Of a DNA stretch of 64,000 bases, positions 46,645-58,774 are shown piece after piece. Position 1 is the first letter of the stretch; each line of letters opens with the position of its first letter. This stretch comes from Saxidomus purpurata (Eukaryota; Mollusca; Bivalvia; Venerida; Veneridae), in contig JAFMSR010000001.1 of assembly GCA_022818135.1 (NCBI GenBank), forward strand, positions 4,875,663-4,939,662, read 5' to 3'. The notes under the pieces are model-generated. The model saw nothing but the letters and a program-made list of their open reading frames with translations, searched no databases and was not told where the DNA came from. The position numbers and the translations under genes were made by a program.

Positions 46645-47215
46645 TACAAGGGCTGTCCCTCGTAAGTGACGAATGCATCCAAAAGAGGTGTCTCAGAGTT
46701 TAGGTCCTCTACATGTGCTTAACAATTGTGCCATGTAATTTTGATATCGTTCAATGCTTGACAGATTATCATGCATACAGGACTCCATTACTTTTAAACT
46801 TTAAGCGAAACCTTGGCCGTTGAGGTTGGGACGTGGGTCTTGCATGCAGCACATCGTCTTAATGTGCTGAACATATGTGCCAAATTATTTTAAAATCCTT
46901 CAATGCATGACAAAGTTACAAACCTGACACGAATGTATGCGTACATACCTGATTCCATTACCTACTAGTATAAACTCTAAGTGTGACTTTGATTTTTGAG
47001 GTAGGGACGTTGGTTTTGCACGCAACACGTCGTCTCGATGTGCTGAACATTTGTGCCAAATTATTTTAAAAAATCCTTCAGTGCATAACAAAGTTACAGT
47101 CCGGACACGACTGTGTGTATATATAAAAGATCCCATTACCTTAACACTCTGAATGTGACATCGGACAAACGGACGGTGCGATTTTAATATGCCCACCTTT
47201 TGGGGCAAAAAAAAG
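46645..47215 (-). repeat. Reverse-oriented tandem-core element
   Basis: On the minus strand it starts ttttgccccaaaaggtgggc and caccgtccgtttgtcc. Two or three ~180-bp units follow ('aatgtgacaaagttac', 'gacgcgttgcatgcaa', 'aatgcgctgaacat' in the other sense). It ends agggacagcccttgta, a GGG/CCC hairpin before TTGT, like the other families' 3' ends. Confidence 0.5.
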
Positions 47216-47558
47216 TGATATCAAAGTAGAATAATGGTACAGTAAACTCTATATATAAGGAACAACTTGGGACCATTTCATTGTGTTCCTTCTACCGGTA
47301 TGTTGTATGCGTACAGCATTTTCGTTATTAAACAAAGAAGGAAGAAATTCGGGCCAGTAAATTTGTTTCTTATACCTGGAATTTTGCAATATTCGGAGTT
47401 TTTATATAATTATGTAGTTTATTGTAACATGTTTATTTTATAGTTACAACAAGTTTTTGTATATTGGATTCTTTTCAGGGAGTATAAACACTGCAGGTAA
47501 GAACAATGTTACACAATTTTTCTAAGAGCTTTGAATGAACTGTTTGTGTGTATTTCAG

Positions 47559-47650
47559 GGCATCAATGTTGCTGTGGTGGGTGTGGCAGCTGTACAGAAA
47601 TCAGCGTTGATGGCGTGTCAGGGTAAAACAGAGAAAGCCCAGGAACACAT
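47559..47650 (+). CDS. cpRAS-VWA exon: helical region start
   Basis: 92 nt, acceptor gtatttcag, donor cat|gtgagt. GINVAVVGVAAVQKSALMAC then QGKTEKAQEH; ends with two bases (AT) that are completed to Met by the next exon. Helix-forming, no named domain. Confidence 0.8.
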
Positions 47651-48017
47651 GTGAGTACTTTGTTTAGTCTTAATTGCAACTGTAATTTGGAAAGTTCAAG
47701 AACACCATGGTTTTTGCTATTCCTTGGTTTTATACAACAAGTTCATTACAAAATTCAAGCATAATTTAATTGAAACATGATTTTATAATAAAAAGAGAAA
47801 TTTTACTCACTGCTCAAAATCTATGACTTATTAAAAAGGTTGCGTTTTGAAAGTTGTTAAGTATATAAGCAAATTGAAGATACAGGTATTAGAATAAAAA
47901 CTATCCGAAAGTTGTATATATATTGTACATGTATGCACATTATAGCAGTAGTCAACAGCTCTACAAATAAACCTTGTAGTACAAAATACATGTAGTTATA
48001 TGTCTTTAATTGTGCAG

Positions 48018-48141
48018 GCGTACTGTGCAGAAGATGATGGCAAGAGGAGCTAGGGACACTACACAGTTAGAAGAGCATCTGGCATTCAAGAACGAATCTG
48101 AAGTGCTAAGAACAGAACTGAAAAAAGCCATGGTTCATGAT
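48018..48141 (+). CDS. cpRAS-VWA exon: coiled helical region
   Basis: Opens with G completing ATG, then RTVQKMMARGARDTTQLEEH and LAFKNESEVLRTELKKAMVH, D|gtaagt, ending in phase 0. All three last exons downstream begin in phase 0 with GAA or GAC, so any of them can follow this donor. Confidence 0.82.
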
Positions 48142-48803
48142 GTAAGTATACCTGAACATATGTGGTTTTCCCCGATATAAGGTAGATACAGAATTCATTT
48201 TTGGCACATTTTGTCATACAGTCGTAAGGATGCTAACCACATTTAGCTAACTATACTGGATTAAAAAACAACCTCATAATGTTGTGTGTGTATTTAATTG
48301 CTGTGAACTCACCTCTGTGTTTTTGTTGTGTGCTTTCTAAGAAGTATACTTTACTTACTTTAACTTCTAGTACTCACGGCAGGACATTTTCTTCTACTAA
48401 TAGGCAGGATGTTTTTGTTTTGCTCTTTTCCATATTTAAATCTTCACCAACTGTTCACTGTATGCAGGCTATCTTTCAAATATCCTACAAAAAGAAGACT
48501 TGAAAATACTGTGAAATATAGATATACAGAAAAATTGATAAATATTTTTAAATTTAGGAACATTTATACTGTTTCTATACCATTTAGCAGATACACGGAA
48601 ATTTTTGTTGAGAAGACTTCTTGGCAAAATAAGTTTTTGTTCAGTAGGGAATCGGTTAAATTTAAAGAAGCTTGCACAGGAGGTATTGATAATCTGTATA
48701 TAACAGTTATAGGCTAGCCTGTGACAGTAGGTTGATTGAAAGTTTTTAGAAGCTTAGATCTAAACTTTCTATAGCTTTGCTCTTTGCTTTGTCAATTAAA
48801 CAG

Positions 48804-48971
48804 GAAATACATCACAGGTCAGATGAGCGGAGTAATATATTCACAGCTAACCAACAAATGTCCAGTAATCGCTACCATGGATCTTCAGCACCACAGAAAA
48901 TGAAATTAATGAAGAAACGAAAGACTGACGATGCAAGACTGGTTTCTCAGTACCATAACTACAAGAGCTAA
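48804..48971 (+). CDS. cpRAS-VWA alternative last exon A
   Basis: Acceptor aattaaacag, 55 codons and TAA. EIHHRSDERSNIFTANQQ, MSSNRYHGSSAPQKMKLM, KKRKTDDARLVSQYHNYKS. Paralogous to exons B and C: shared S-D-x-R, SSNR(Y/W)HGSS, K(x)KLM and a Tyr-rich end. No canonical AATAAA was seen before exon B, so its 3' end is unclear. The tail is basic and Ser-rich. Confidence 0.8.
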   Translation, partial: EIHHRSDERSNIFTANQQMSSNRYHGSSAPQKMKLMKKRKTDDARLVSQYHNYKS

Positions 48972-49324
48972 ATGTGTTGTTAGAGAACATTTTCATTGCT
49001 GTTCATGTGGGGCTTTCTGTGTGGAAATTCATGTTGGGGCGTTGCGTGCCCGTCCATGTAGCCAGATATAAAGTGATACTGTTAGCTTATCCATCATAGA
49101 TGACAGTCGTTACATTAGTCTGTGATGAGGAAAAAAGATATCTCTAAGCACGAATGTATATACTACTGTAGTGTATACTTCCGTGCCCTAAGTATCATTA
49201 CACCTAGTAAAACATGGCTTGAAACTTTAGCTACTATGGCTCTAAAATTTAGTCTTATGTATCTTTCATGAATATACATTCTCAGTACTGTAATGCTTGC
49301 TTATATTCTGTCTTACTAAAACAG

Positions 49325-49492
49325 GACGTCAAAGCCAGGTCTGATGCAAGAACTAACATTATGACGCAACATATGAATGCTAGCAGTAACCGCTGGCACG
49401 GCTCTTCGTCTCAGCAGAAACAGAAGTTGATGCAACAGAGACAAACCGGTGATGATAAGTTGCAGAAGCAGTACTATGACTATATGTGTTAA
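49325..49492 (+). CDS. cpRAS-VWA alternative last exon B
   Basis: Acceptor ctaaaacag, 55 codons and TAA. DVKARSDARTNIMTQHMNA, SSNRWHGSSSQQKQKLMQQ, RQTGDDKLQKQYYDYMC. Collinear with exon A without gaps. AATAAA at 49677-49682 gives a plausible polyadenylation signal, just before a pearl-type insertion at 49693. Confidence 0.82.
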   Translation, partial: DVKARSDARTNIMTQHMNASSNRWHGSSSQQKQKLMQQRQTGDDKLQKQYYDYMC

Positions 49493-49676
49493 AGTGAACA
49501 CTTTTTGACGACTCGATCACCTTCAGTCTGTGATATGTCTCTAACTCTGTTGTTAATACAATATATTCTATTTTTAATAGAAGATGTTTGAAACTTTTTA
49601 ATTGATTCATATTTTAAGAATTGTTTTTGTCAGTGATACTAAGTATTTACGTATACGTAGAAATATTTCTATATTG

Positions 49677-49682
49677 AATAAA
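49677..49682 (+). promoter_or_regulatory. Candidate polyadenylation signal for exon B
   Basis: AATAAA about 185 nt after the exon B stop. Confidence 0.45.
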
Positions 49683-49692
49683 ACACCGTTCA

Positions 49693-50463
49693 TTATACCC
49701 CCCGAACACAAAGTGTTAGGGTGGTATACTGGATTCAGCTTGTCTGTCCGTCCGTCCGTCCGTCCGTCTGTAGACACAAGTGATAAGTACAATGCCTAGT
49801 TGTGCATGGTCCATGTTTCGGGTCTCTAAGTCAAGGTCACAGGAGTTCACGATAGTAAAATCTTGTGGACGCCAAATCTCCAAAATCCCTGGTCACAATT
49901 AGAAGATACTTCACACAAGTGATAAGTACAATGCCTAGTTGTGCATGGTCCATGTTTTGGGTCTCTGTGTCAAAGGTCAAGGTCACAGGGACGCAAGATG
50001 GTAAAATCTTTTGGACGCTAAATCTACAAAACCCCTGGTCACAATTTAATGATACTTCACACAAGTGATAAGTACAATGCCTAGTTGTGCATGGTCTATG
50101 TTTCGGGCCTCTAGGTCAAAGGTCAAGGTCACCGGGGCTCAAGATAGTAAAATCTTGTGGACGCTAAATCTCCAAAACCCCTGGTCACAATTTAATGATA
50201 CTTCATAGAAGTGATAAGCACCATGCCTAGTTGTGCATGGTCTTTGTTTCGGGTTACTAGATCAAAGGTCACAGGGGCTTGAGATAGTAAAATCTTCTGC
50301 GTTTTTAATCTCCAAAACTGCTGGTCAGAATTTAATTATACTTTACAAAAGCCTTAAGTTGTGCAGGTCCAATAATCAAAGCATCAAATATTACATAAGT
50401 TTTAAATACTGTGTCAGTAGGGTGTTCGGGGGTATTCATCACCTTCAGTGATAGTTCTAGTTT
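49693..50463 (+). repeat. pearl-type element, copy 3
   Basis: Start ATACCCCCCGAACAC with a GTGTT complement, tccgtccgtccgtccgtc microsatellite, four ~145-bp units ('aagtgataagtacaatgcct', 'agttgtgcatggtcc', 'gtcaaaggtcaaggtcac'). 3' inverse GTGTTCGGGGGTAT, hairpin ATCAC/GTGAT at 50438-50452, and agttctagttt. Unit unrelated to copies 1-2 but same ends. Confidence 0.8.
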
Positions 50464-51964
50464 GGATTTGTTTTGCAATACAACTGTTGTTTATGTTGAG
50501 ATTTATGGTACAGGTGAACCCGTGTTGTAGGTCACCTCAATAGCTACCTGCCTTAAGTAGCTGTTTTTACAGTTGCACCTGTATATTGCAGCCACGTGTT
50601 ATAAGTGGCCATTTTCAATGCATCGCTTGACTGGCTGCGTAAGACGAGTAGGACTGTATATTAAAACATCAGTAGGAAATTGTTGAAATTTTTTATTTAT
50701 CTATTTAGTTATTTATATGTTTGGGATATGATTAGTATTGCATTGAAATAGTTGTGATTTTAAATGTTTCAGAGTTTTTTCAGACATCGGAAACCTTCAT
50801 GAGAAGGTCATTTACACTTTGTTAATTTCTGCCTTAAATATGTTAGTTTCTGCCTTAAATATGCTTATCTGCTAAGGTGCTTGTTCCTATCTCTGTGCTT
50901 AGGGATTTCTTACTGCTCTATTATTATATTTGTTACGTATATTTCAGTTTCGGATATGTTCATTGTAATTTGGGCAAGGTTCACAGTCATTGTATTTTCA
51001 CTATTTTTACCACAAATTTTGCACTTAGTTATTTCAAAGATTGTGCAAGAGTCATTTCTCACTGAATTATAAAATCTGAGAATAAGCCTGCCTGCAATAA
51101 AATTAACAAATGTTTGTCACAAACATCTGTGGGACTAACTCACATAACTTAGTATAGTATAGGAAAGGTTAAGTTTTTTCAGCATACAAAAGTAAACTAA
51201 GCTTCTGTGATTTCATTATAATACATGTAGCTTTCTTTTATAAGTTTTTGTCTGAATGCTGCTTAATAAAAACTACTAACTTTGTGCTTGTAGTAATACA
51301 AGTAGTATGCAGTATCTAAGATAATAACGGTAGATGGAGACTACTATTATTTTACATCCAAAGTTATATCGGTGAATGAAATCGTTATATTGCTCATAGT
51401 GCCAAACGAAATTCCCCTGATACGTTTAAAAAATATAACCAAGTATCATAAAAATTAAAAACATTATTTTTGGTGTTATTAGCTACATTTTAAGGGAGTT
51501 AAAATTCAGGTGTTTCATCTGCCTTCAGATGATAAAATAAAACATTGTAACAACAAAAATGCCCACAAGTTTTCTCAAAACATCAGTACTGTATAACTTT
51601 ACTCAGCTTCTTAGATATAGAAAGATGTTTTGTACCAGTACATTGTATATTTGAGTGCAGATGTACTATTTGATTTAGACTGGTCTCAAAAGTCAAAATG
51701 TTGATTTTTTTCATAGTGTCAGTTCCATTTCTCACTTATTTTTGAAAGTACAATAAATTTTAACCTTTCCTAGCCTCTTGGTTATGTAGATTTTTGTTAG
51801 GAATATAAAAAATGATACAAGTTTTGAATACAGCCACACTCCAAAGTTTAATGAACCATAAAATTATGTGTATACATAGACTGATTACAGGGCAGAGTTA
51901 GAACAGTTGATTCACAAAATTAGACGATTTCTTCAATCACGATATATAGTTGTTTATTTTATAG
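50464..51964 (+). other. Intron/UTR between last exons B and C
   Basis: Contains a molluscan-type tandem fragment around 50500-50650 (gtacaggtgaacccgtg...cagttgcacctgta). Open frames at 50877-51072 are hydrophobic by chance in T-rich DNA. Nothing else. Confidence 0.4.
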
Positions 51965-52129
51965 GACATTGGGCGTAGACCTGATCGTCGGGTTTCTACA
52001 TATTCCGTTTCTTCGATGATGCCAAGCAAAAAATACTTCGGAGCTTCGAGTATATCTAAACGGAAACAAATGAGGTCTAGTTCGTGTTCAGCAGATTTAT
52101 GTGAGGACTATTATAACTTCCAGTGCTAA
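51965..52129 (+). CDS. cpRAS-VWA alternative last exon C
   Basis: Acceptor gtttattttatag, 54 codons and TAA. DIGRRPDRRVSTYSVSSM, MPSKKYFGASSISKRKQM, RSSSCSADLCEDYYNFQC. More divergent than A and B but with the same layout (xPDxR, K-Y-x-G-x-SS, K-x-K-x-M, Y-Y-x-x-x-C end). AATAAA occurs at 52163-52168 and again at 53926-53931. Confidence 0.78.
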   Translation, partial: DIGRRPDRRVSTYSVSSMMPSKKYFGASSISKRKQMRSSSCSADLCEDYYNFQC

Positions 52130-53931
52130 AAGTTTGTAGGTCACTTCGTGTCGGTCTCAGGAAATAAAAACGCTGTTGTGTAACTTAGATATATATACTT
52201 TTACATTATACAAATGTCTGATTCTTTCAACTGCAGAAGATCAAGTTGTTTACATAAGTGTCATGCTGTATATGCCAAATAGAAAGTGTTTTCTTGATTC
52301 AGATATTTTTGTTACAGTCGGATCAAAGGATGTGGTTTCATTACTAGTGTCAGGAAACCAAGAACAGGACAATGTATTTCTAATTCAACTTAAATTGCAT
52401 GATTGGGTGATGTTTTATTGGAGTATTTCAATTATAACTGTGTATATATTAAGCATCATTTATCTTTGTCAGACAAATTTTGACTTTTAACCGAAGTGTC
52501 AGTCACTAAAATGTCTTCTACATTCAGTTCGAACCTTATATATACGTTATGTCAAAAAGAAAAGATAACTTTTCCAAAACACAGCCTAGCAGTGTGTGTC
52601 AGACGTAACATATGTTTTGTGACAGACTTCTTACTAATACAATAATACGAATCATACCAAGCAAACCTTACAAATACATCAGTGTCTAACGTCTACCTCT
52701 CCACCCCATCACATTCCAGGTAGATCACAAGAGTGCACTCCCCTTGATGTAACATACAGTAAAGTGACATCCCCATTAGTACTTACACTACTGGTCATTT
52801 TTGTCCACTAAAAACCATCACTACTGCTGATTGTTGTTTAGTTTGTTGGGGTATAATGCCTATTCAACTGTATTTCAGTTATTTTAACAAGCGGATAATT
52901 TACAGATCATTCCTGGGAAAAAAACAGTACTAAACTGCAAATGTTCTCACGTAAGAGACATGGCGGAGTAAGGCTCGAACCCATGGCCGTCTATCAGTGA
53001 GAGATTACAGTGATTTCAATTCAGCGACTGGAACCACACGGTAATGGAGGCAGATCTTTATTGCCAGTCAAACATTAATTCAAAACATTCAGACAATTTT
53101 TGTCTTAAAAAGGTGATGGCAAAGTAATAGAAATATGTAATTTTGTTTGCAGTTTTTAACAAATCAGTATTTGTTATGGCAACCAGGTTGGATGTGATGG
53201 ATTATGTTACTGCTGATCTGCCCAAGTCTTAATTCAGACATCGTATGATATCACATTTATTATTCATATCTAAGACATTCACCTGACATCACATATCATT
53301 TGTGTCTAATTCAGGCATTTACATGACATCATGTTTATATCTGATTAAGACATTAACATGACATTAGATGTAATTCAAACATTATACGTGATTTCACATC
53401 TTATTTCGCCCTTTAAAATTGTAGACTTCTAGTATGGTGGTAGGGGGACTAACGCAGTCGAAACATTTATAGTAATATCTAACGCAATGCATCTCATTCT
53501 TGGTGTATCATCCATTCTATGTTAAAATAGTTTAGCAGTTATATAGTTTACTAATACCGGTACATGTATTAAAATGTTTGCTTTTTATTGCCTGTTTAAC
53601 GTAGTTTTGTTTAGTCTATCTATTTTACAGATTGATTTATGCGGTAAAACCCATTTCAAAGATTGGAGGGGAAATCCTGAAATGTTTTGTAACTTTTCAT
53701 TGTGTGATATGTTTCATTTCATTGTGGACTATCACTGAAATTTGAGTAGAAACGATATTTTTTCCAGTTCTTGTTCTCATTGTTTCTATTGTTACATCAT
53801 ACGTATTCAAACTGTTTTGAACAGTGTTTAGTATTTCACTATTTTCAAGTATGAACAATTACTTTTCAGTCTTGATTTTTTCTTTAGAGATTATGCTATA
53901 AATGTGTTATGTACTGTTTTATACCAATAAA
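52130..53931 (+). other. Probable long 3' UTR of the cpRAS-VWA gene
   Basis: AT-rich region after exon C, ending at AATAAA 53926-53931 in the context accaataaagatatgc. It contains a minus-strand tRNA-like SINE piece at 52955-53050. The 104-codon frame at 52176-52490 is not supported as a gene. Confidence 0.4.
52955..53050 (-). repeat. tRNA-derived SINE-like piece (family S3)
   Basis: Minus strand: A-box-like GTGTGGTTCCAGTCGC and B box GGGTTCGAGCC. Shares ctctcact/gataga words and layout with 59377-59485. Confidence 0.55.
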
Positions 53932-54104
53932 GATATGCTATGTTATGTTTTAATTTGTCTTATTATATTTCTCTAAAAATGTTTTGTATTATGTGAAGAA
54001 TATTATCACTATTACATTGATGTATTAAAAGAAGATATTATTTGCTTTGGTTTAATCTTTTTTATTTGAACCCTGCCATATAAGGCCCGATTCTGAAGAG
54101 ATAA

Positions 54105-54785
54105 TTAGGATCACTCACCGTCCGGGGTCCTCCGTCCGTCCCCCATTTCCTTGAAATGACATCTCAGAAACCACTGAGCCAATGTTGATGAGACTTTGCA
54201 GGAATGTTCCTTGCATGAAGCTTTATCAAAGTTGTTCAAAGAACTCTAATCCAGGCAGAACTCTGGTTGCTATGGCAACAAATAGGTAAAACTTAAAAAA
54301 TCTTCTCTGAAACCACATGGCCTAGAGCTTAGATATTTAGCATGTGGCATTTTCTAGAAGACCTCTACCATGATTATTAAAATTATGACCCCCGGGTCAA
54401 AATTGACCCTGCCCGGGGGGTCGCTTTGTTTTACATAGGCTTACATAGGAAAAACTTAAAAAATCTTCTCTGAAACCACAAGGTCTAGAGATTAGATATT
54501 TGGCATGTAGAAATGCATAGTGGACCTCTACTAAGATTGTTCAAATCAAGACCCCCAGGTCAATATTAAGCCTCCCCGGGAGTGGGGGAGGTCACTTGTT
54601 TTCATATAGGCTTATATAGGGAAAACTTTGAGCAACCACAAGGCCGACAGGCAGAGAATAGATGTTTGGAATGTTACTAAGCATTGTGTTGCGGACCTCT
54701 ACGAGTTATTTTAGAATCATGACCCCTTGTATTATAGCCAAGGTAGTCAGGTCAGCGATATAGGACCATTATGGCCCTCTTGTTT
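54105..54785 (+). repeat. AGCTCACCT-family element (ggttgctatggcaac subfamily)
   Basis: cactcaccgtccggggtcctccgtccgtcc start, ~190-bp units as at 41744-42717, and 3' end aggtagtcaggtcagcgata, hairpin-like ggaccattatggccc and tcttgttt. 5' stem partly lost. Confidence 0.65.
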
Positions 54786-55637
54786 TGTCTTGCAATTTTA
54801 GTGAAGGTTGGTAAAGAGAACCAAGATTATTAATTTGACTAGACTAAATTACATTCTGTTCAATATTTTCTCTATAAAGATTGTATGTGTAAGGGAAGCC
54901 CACCCCATCTTGAACCTTATTTTAGCTCACCTGTTAAAAGATTGTATCATTTTCAAGAAAAATAGCGAATAGGTATCTGTTACCTATATTTTCAGCTTGT
55001 TTTTAAAATGAGGAACTTAAAATTAATGACCTCTTATTCGGTATGACGGCAGCCCCACTCTCCAACTACCAACATATTTTGTCATTTTAGTATTGGTTAA
55101 TCAGCAGAAATTTTAAACTGTACTAATACGTGAGAGGAATATGGTACAAACGACGTTTTAAACAAGTTTGTTTTTAGAGCCACTTGCTTTTGTAATCCCT
55201 GACAACAAAGACCTTAAGTACAAATAAATGGCATTTTAGGTCTTAAATTTGCTGACAATCTGAATCGCAAAAGGCTTTCCAGCAAAGTTGTTAACATCGG
55301 CCAAAGGAACAGAAGTAAACCTTCATAATATGAACATGAAAATGGATTTTAAAGCACATCCGTGACCTGGCGGAGAAAATTATTAAGACTATTATTTAAA
55401 TTGCAAAACTGATAAAAACTATATTATCTCACGCTAAATATATAATGCACAAGTCGTTTTTGTAAATACACTATGATATTTTAACGGCAACGGTATCACG
55501 TGGTCGTTCAAGAATAAAGTCAAAGCAAAAGATTCACTTTCAGTTGTATCAGAGACTTATAAAATGATATACATGTGTCATCGTGGACTACCTAATTGCA
55601 GTCGGATCTATTTTTACTTGTTAACGATCTTGTTTTT

Positions 55638-56820
55638 AGCTCACCTGAGCACGAAGTGCTCAAAAGTGAATTATTGGGATCGCCTGGTGTCCGTCGTCTG
55701 TCTGTCTGTCGTCTGTCTGTCCACACTTTACCCTATGTATGCAATAGAGGCTGCATTTTCTTACTGGATCTTCATGAAACTTGGTCAGTATGACTGCCTT
55801 TAATAAATCTAGGTCGAGTTTGAATATGGGTCATCTGGGATAAAAAGAAACAAGGTCAAAGGGTCATTTCATAGAAAAACATTTTGTATGCAATAGAAGT
55901 TGCATTTTTCATTGGAGTTTCATGAAACTTGGCCAGTATAATTACCTTGATAAAATCTAGGTTGAGTTTAATTATGGGTTATCTGGGGTAAAAAACTAGA
56001 TCACCCGGTTAAATCATAGAAAAACATTGTGTATGCAATAGAGGCTGCATTTTTCATTGGAGTTTCATGAAACTTGGTCAATATAATTGCCTTGATGAAA
56101 TCTAGGTCGAGTTTGAACATGAATTATTTAGGGACAAAAACAAGGTCACGGAGTCAAATCATAGAAAAAACATTGTGTATGCAATAGAGATTGCATTTTT
56201 CATGAGACCTCCATAAAACTTGGTTAAGATGATTGCCTTGGTAAAATCTAGGTCGAATTTAAACATGGGTCATCTAGGGTCAAAAACAAGGTCACGGGGT
56301 CAAATCATAGAAAAACCTTGTGTATGCAATAGAGGTTGCATTTTTCATTGGACCTTCATGAAACATGGTCAGTATAAATATCTTGATTAAATCTAGGTCA
56401 CGTAATGACATGGGTCATCTAGGGTCAAAAACTAAGTTACCCGGTCAAATCATAGAAAACCATGTGTATGCAATAGAGGTTTTATTTTTTATTGGATCTT
56501 CATGAAACTTGGTCAGTATGATTGAATGATGAAATTTAGGTCGAGTATGAATATGGGTAATCTGAGATCAAAACAAGGTCACGGGGTAAAATTGTAGAAA
56601 AACCACGTGAATGCAATAGAGGTTGCATTTTTCATTAATTCTTCATGAAACTTTGTCAGTATGATTGTCTTGATAAAATTTAGGTCGAGTATGAATATGG
56701 GTAATCTGAGGTAAAAAACTAGGTCACCCGCTTAAAAACCTTGTGTATGCCATACAGGTGACATTTACAACCAAATCATCATGTAAATTGGTCAGAAGGT
56801 TTGTGTTGTCAATGTCAAAC
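55638..56820 (+). repeat. AGCTCACCT-family element, 5'-complete
   Basis: agctcacctgagcacgaagtgctca stem-loop, gtccgtcgtctgtctgtctg microsatellite, then seven ~150-bp units ('tgcaatagaggttgcatttt', 'cttcatgaaacttggtcagt', 'aatctaggtcgagtttgaat', 'gtcaaaaacaaggtcac'). The 3' hairpin is missing; the array fades near 56820. Confidence 0.75.
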
Positions 56821-56993
56821 ATAATTTTTGTGTTCGTGATAGTTTAGAGTTGATCAGTAAAATACTATAGGTGTAAGACTGTCATGAATAGTCAAACTTG
56901 TGTTAAAGAGCACGTACATGTGAATAAAGATCAACAGGGATAATACCTTGCACTCTTCAGCTATTGTTGAAACACCTGTGAATAAAGACCAAC

Positions 56994-57050
56994 TTTGCGC
57001 AGTTGGAACGCGTTTGCCTCGGGATCGGAGGGTCCAGCGATGCCAAGTAG
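56994..57050 (+). repeat. tRNA-like fragment
   Basis: GCGCAGTTGGAACGCG (A-box-like) and ggagggtccagcgatgcc (weak B box) at tRNA-like spacing. SINE head remnant. Confidence 0.35.
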
Positions 57051-58369
57051 TGTTAATGTCCTGCATATTCAGGAGGTAGGACCTATATCATGTAGCTTGG
57101 TGCCGCGTTTTAGTGGAACCGTGAAAAAAACATGTAGTCAATGTGTAACGGCAGATGGTCGAAAGCAGAAAACGTTTTTCTAAAGGTAAGTGGATTTTCT
57201 CATGATTTCCCCCACTTACCTTTTAGAAAAACTACTTATATCTTACAAAAGACTTCTACTTTCGTTTTCTGACACGAAAGCACATGCCGACATGATTCAC
57301 CGAAAGTACGCAAATCTGAAATTATATTCCTACTGATATCCGCTCAGCTCAAACATTAAATTCCTTTAAGGTAGTTCCACACCTTACGGCTGAATATTTC
57401 AACCTCCTTAGAAAACGGTCATATTTTGCATATGCAGTCTACGATGTATGTACTTTAATGTGATGCTATTTGATAAGAACACGCTTACGCGACGTGACGT
57501 CATGACGTCGTCAAGCAGTCTACCAAATTTATGGGGCGCTTATATACAAACGTTCGTACCTGTGGTATTTATGAACAGATTTTGAAGATTCAAGTTTCAT
57601 TTTTATGTTAAAAGTATACACAAATTTTGGTTGCATGTTTATTACATAATGAGTGCATTTATAGTCAGTATGCCGACTATTGCGACAATTTTGACGTAAA
57701 TAACGTCGTATTTTGGAAGGTACTCTTGATATATTTTGCCGTTTTGCGAAGAATTTAGTCCGGTGACCCCACCTGAAATTTTGATATATTGCCACCACAT
57801 AGTAGTTTATTCAAATTATCAAATAAAATCGATAGGTAATCGAAGTCAATTTTTTGCAAAAGGTTGTAGAAGAGAAAATATTATTATACTTTGTTGTATA
57901 TGACGTACAATAAAGATGAGATACGATCAATGTTCACAGTGCAAAACAATCAAATTGTTATCACAGTTTTACTTGTAAAAAGGCGCAAAAGTATTATGCA
58001 CGACGTTAAGTGAATTCACATACCGTTCCGGAAGTTAATTTATTTAAACATGATGGCTTTCCGAAAGAGAGGCCGTTCCGTATAACCTTTAAAAGAGTGA
58101 GTCCAAACTAGTGCCTGTCCAAAGTGAAGTCGATGCTTCCGGTGATTGTAAAATAATCAATCTTCCTGGAGGAACACGCGTCGAATAATAGAGCTTGGGT
58201 ATTTCGCGGATCAGAATATGCGAGAACTGTAATTCGTCGGTACATTTGGCAGACCAAAATTCTTTGATGTCAAGTGCCGCCAATACAGTTTCACTACAGC
58301 AGTCACAAGCGGCAAGCGGCATAAAGTAACCCAAGACGGTAGTTGTCGCTGCTTCGATATCAATACAAA

Positions 58370-58380
58370 GATGGCAGCAG
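58370..58380 (+). pseudogene. Possible first exon of the element's transposase gene
   Basis: ATGGCAGCAG|gtaaac: an ATG followed by three codons and a good donor, just after a GC-richer leader. Its one-base overhang (G) fits the start of the 58959 segment to encode M-A-A-A-M-L-N. Inference only. Confidence 0.3.
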
Positions 58381-58774
58381 GTAAACACACATTTATTTTT
58401 TCACCTGTTTATTAAAAAGCATGTTTTCCAGATATATACTTTGAAATTTAGACTTCAGAATATCTTTTTAGAATTCACAGTTAAAGGGTAGCGCATTTTA
58501 TCAATTTTCCTTCTTTTTATGCAAAGCGGTAAAAAGCGATTTCAAGCTACATGTATTCGTTATTTCTCCATAGCACATACATGTGAAACAAAAGTATTGC
58601 TAGTATATGACATAACATGTACTACGACGACCACATCCTCAGGCATGCCTATGTCTTAAGTTTAAACTACATGTTATACAAATGAAGATAATATAATTTG
58701 GGTTGAAACTACCCGACTCCGTTTTACATATGTATAACCGTTATCATTTGTGCGCAGTAGATAAGTTCACTGAG

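Noticed and set aside
52176..52490. 104-codon frame with hydrophobic C-terminus
   Set aside because: Lies directly after last exon C in T-rich 3' UTR-like sequence, with no family resemblance.
57529..58388. Minus-strand open frames near 57529-57798 and 58089-58388
   Set aside because: The first lies in the transposon inverted arm and the second antisense to the leader of the presumed transposase gene; neither shows a domain.
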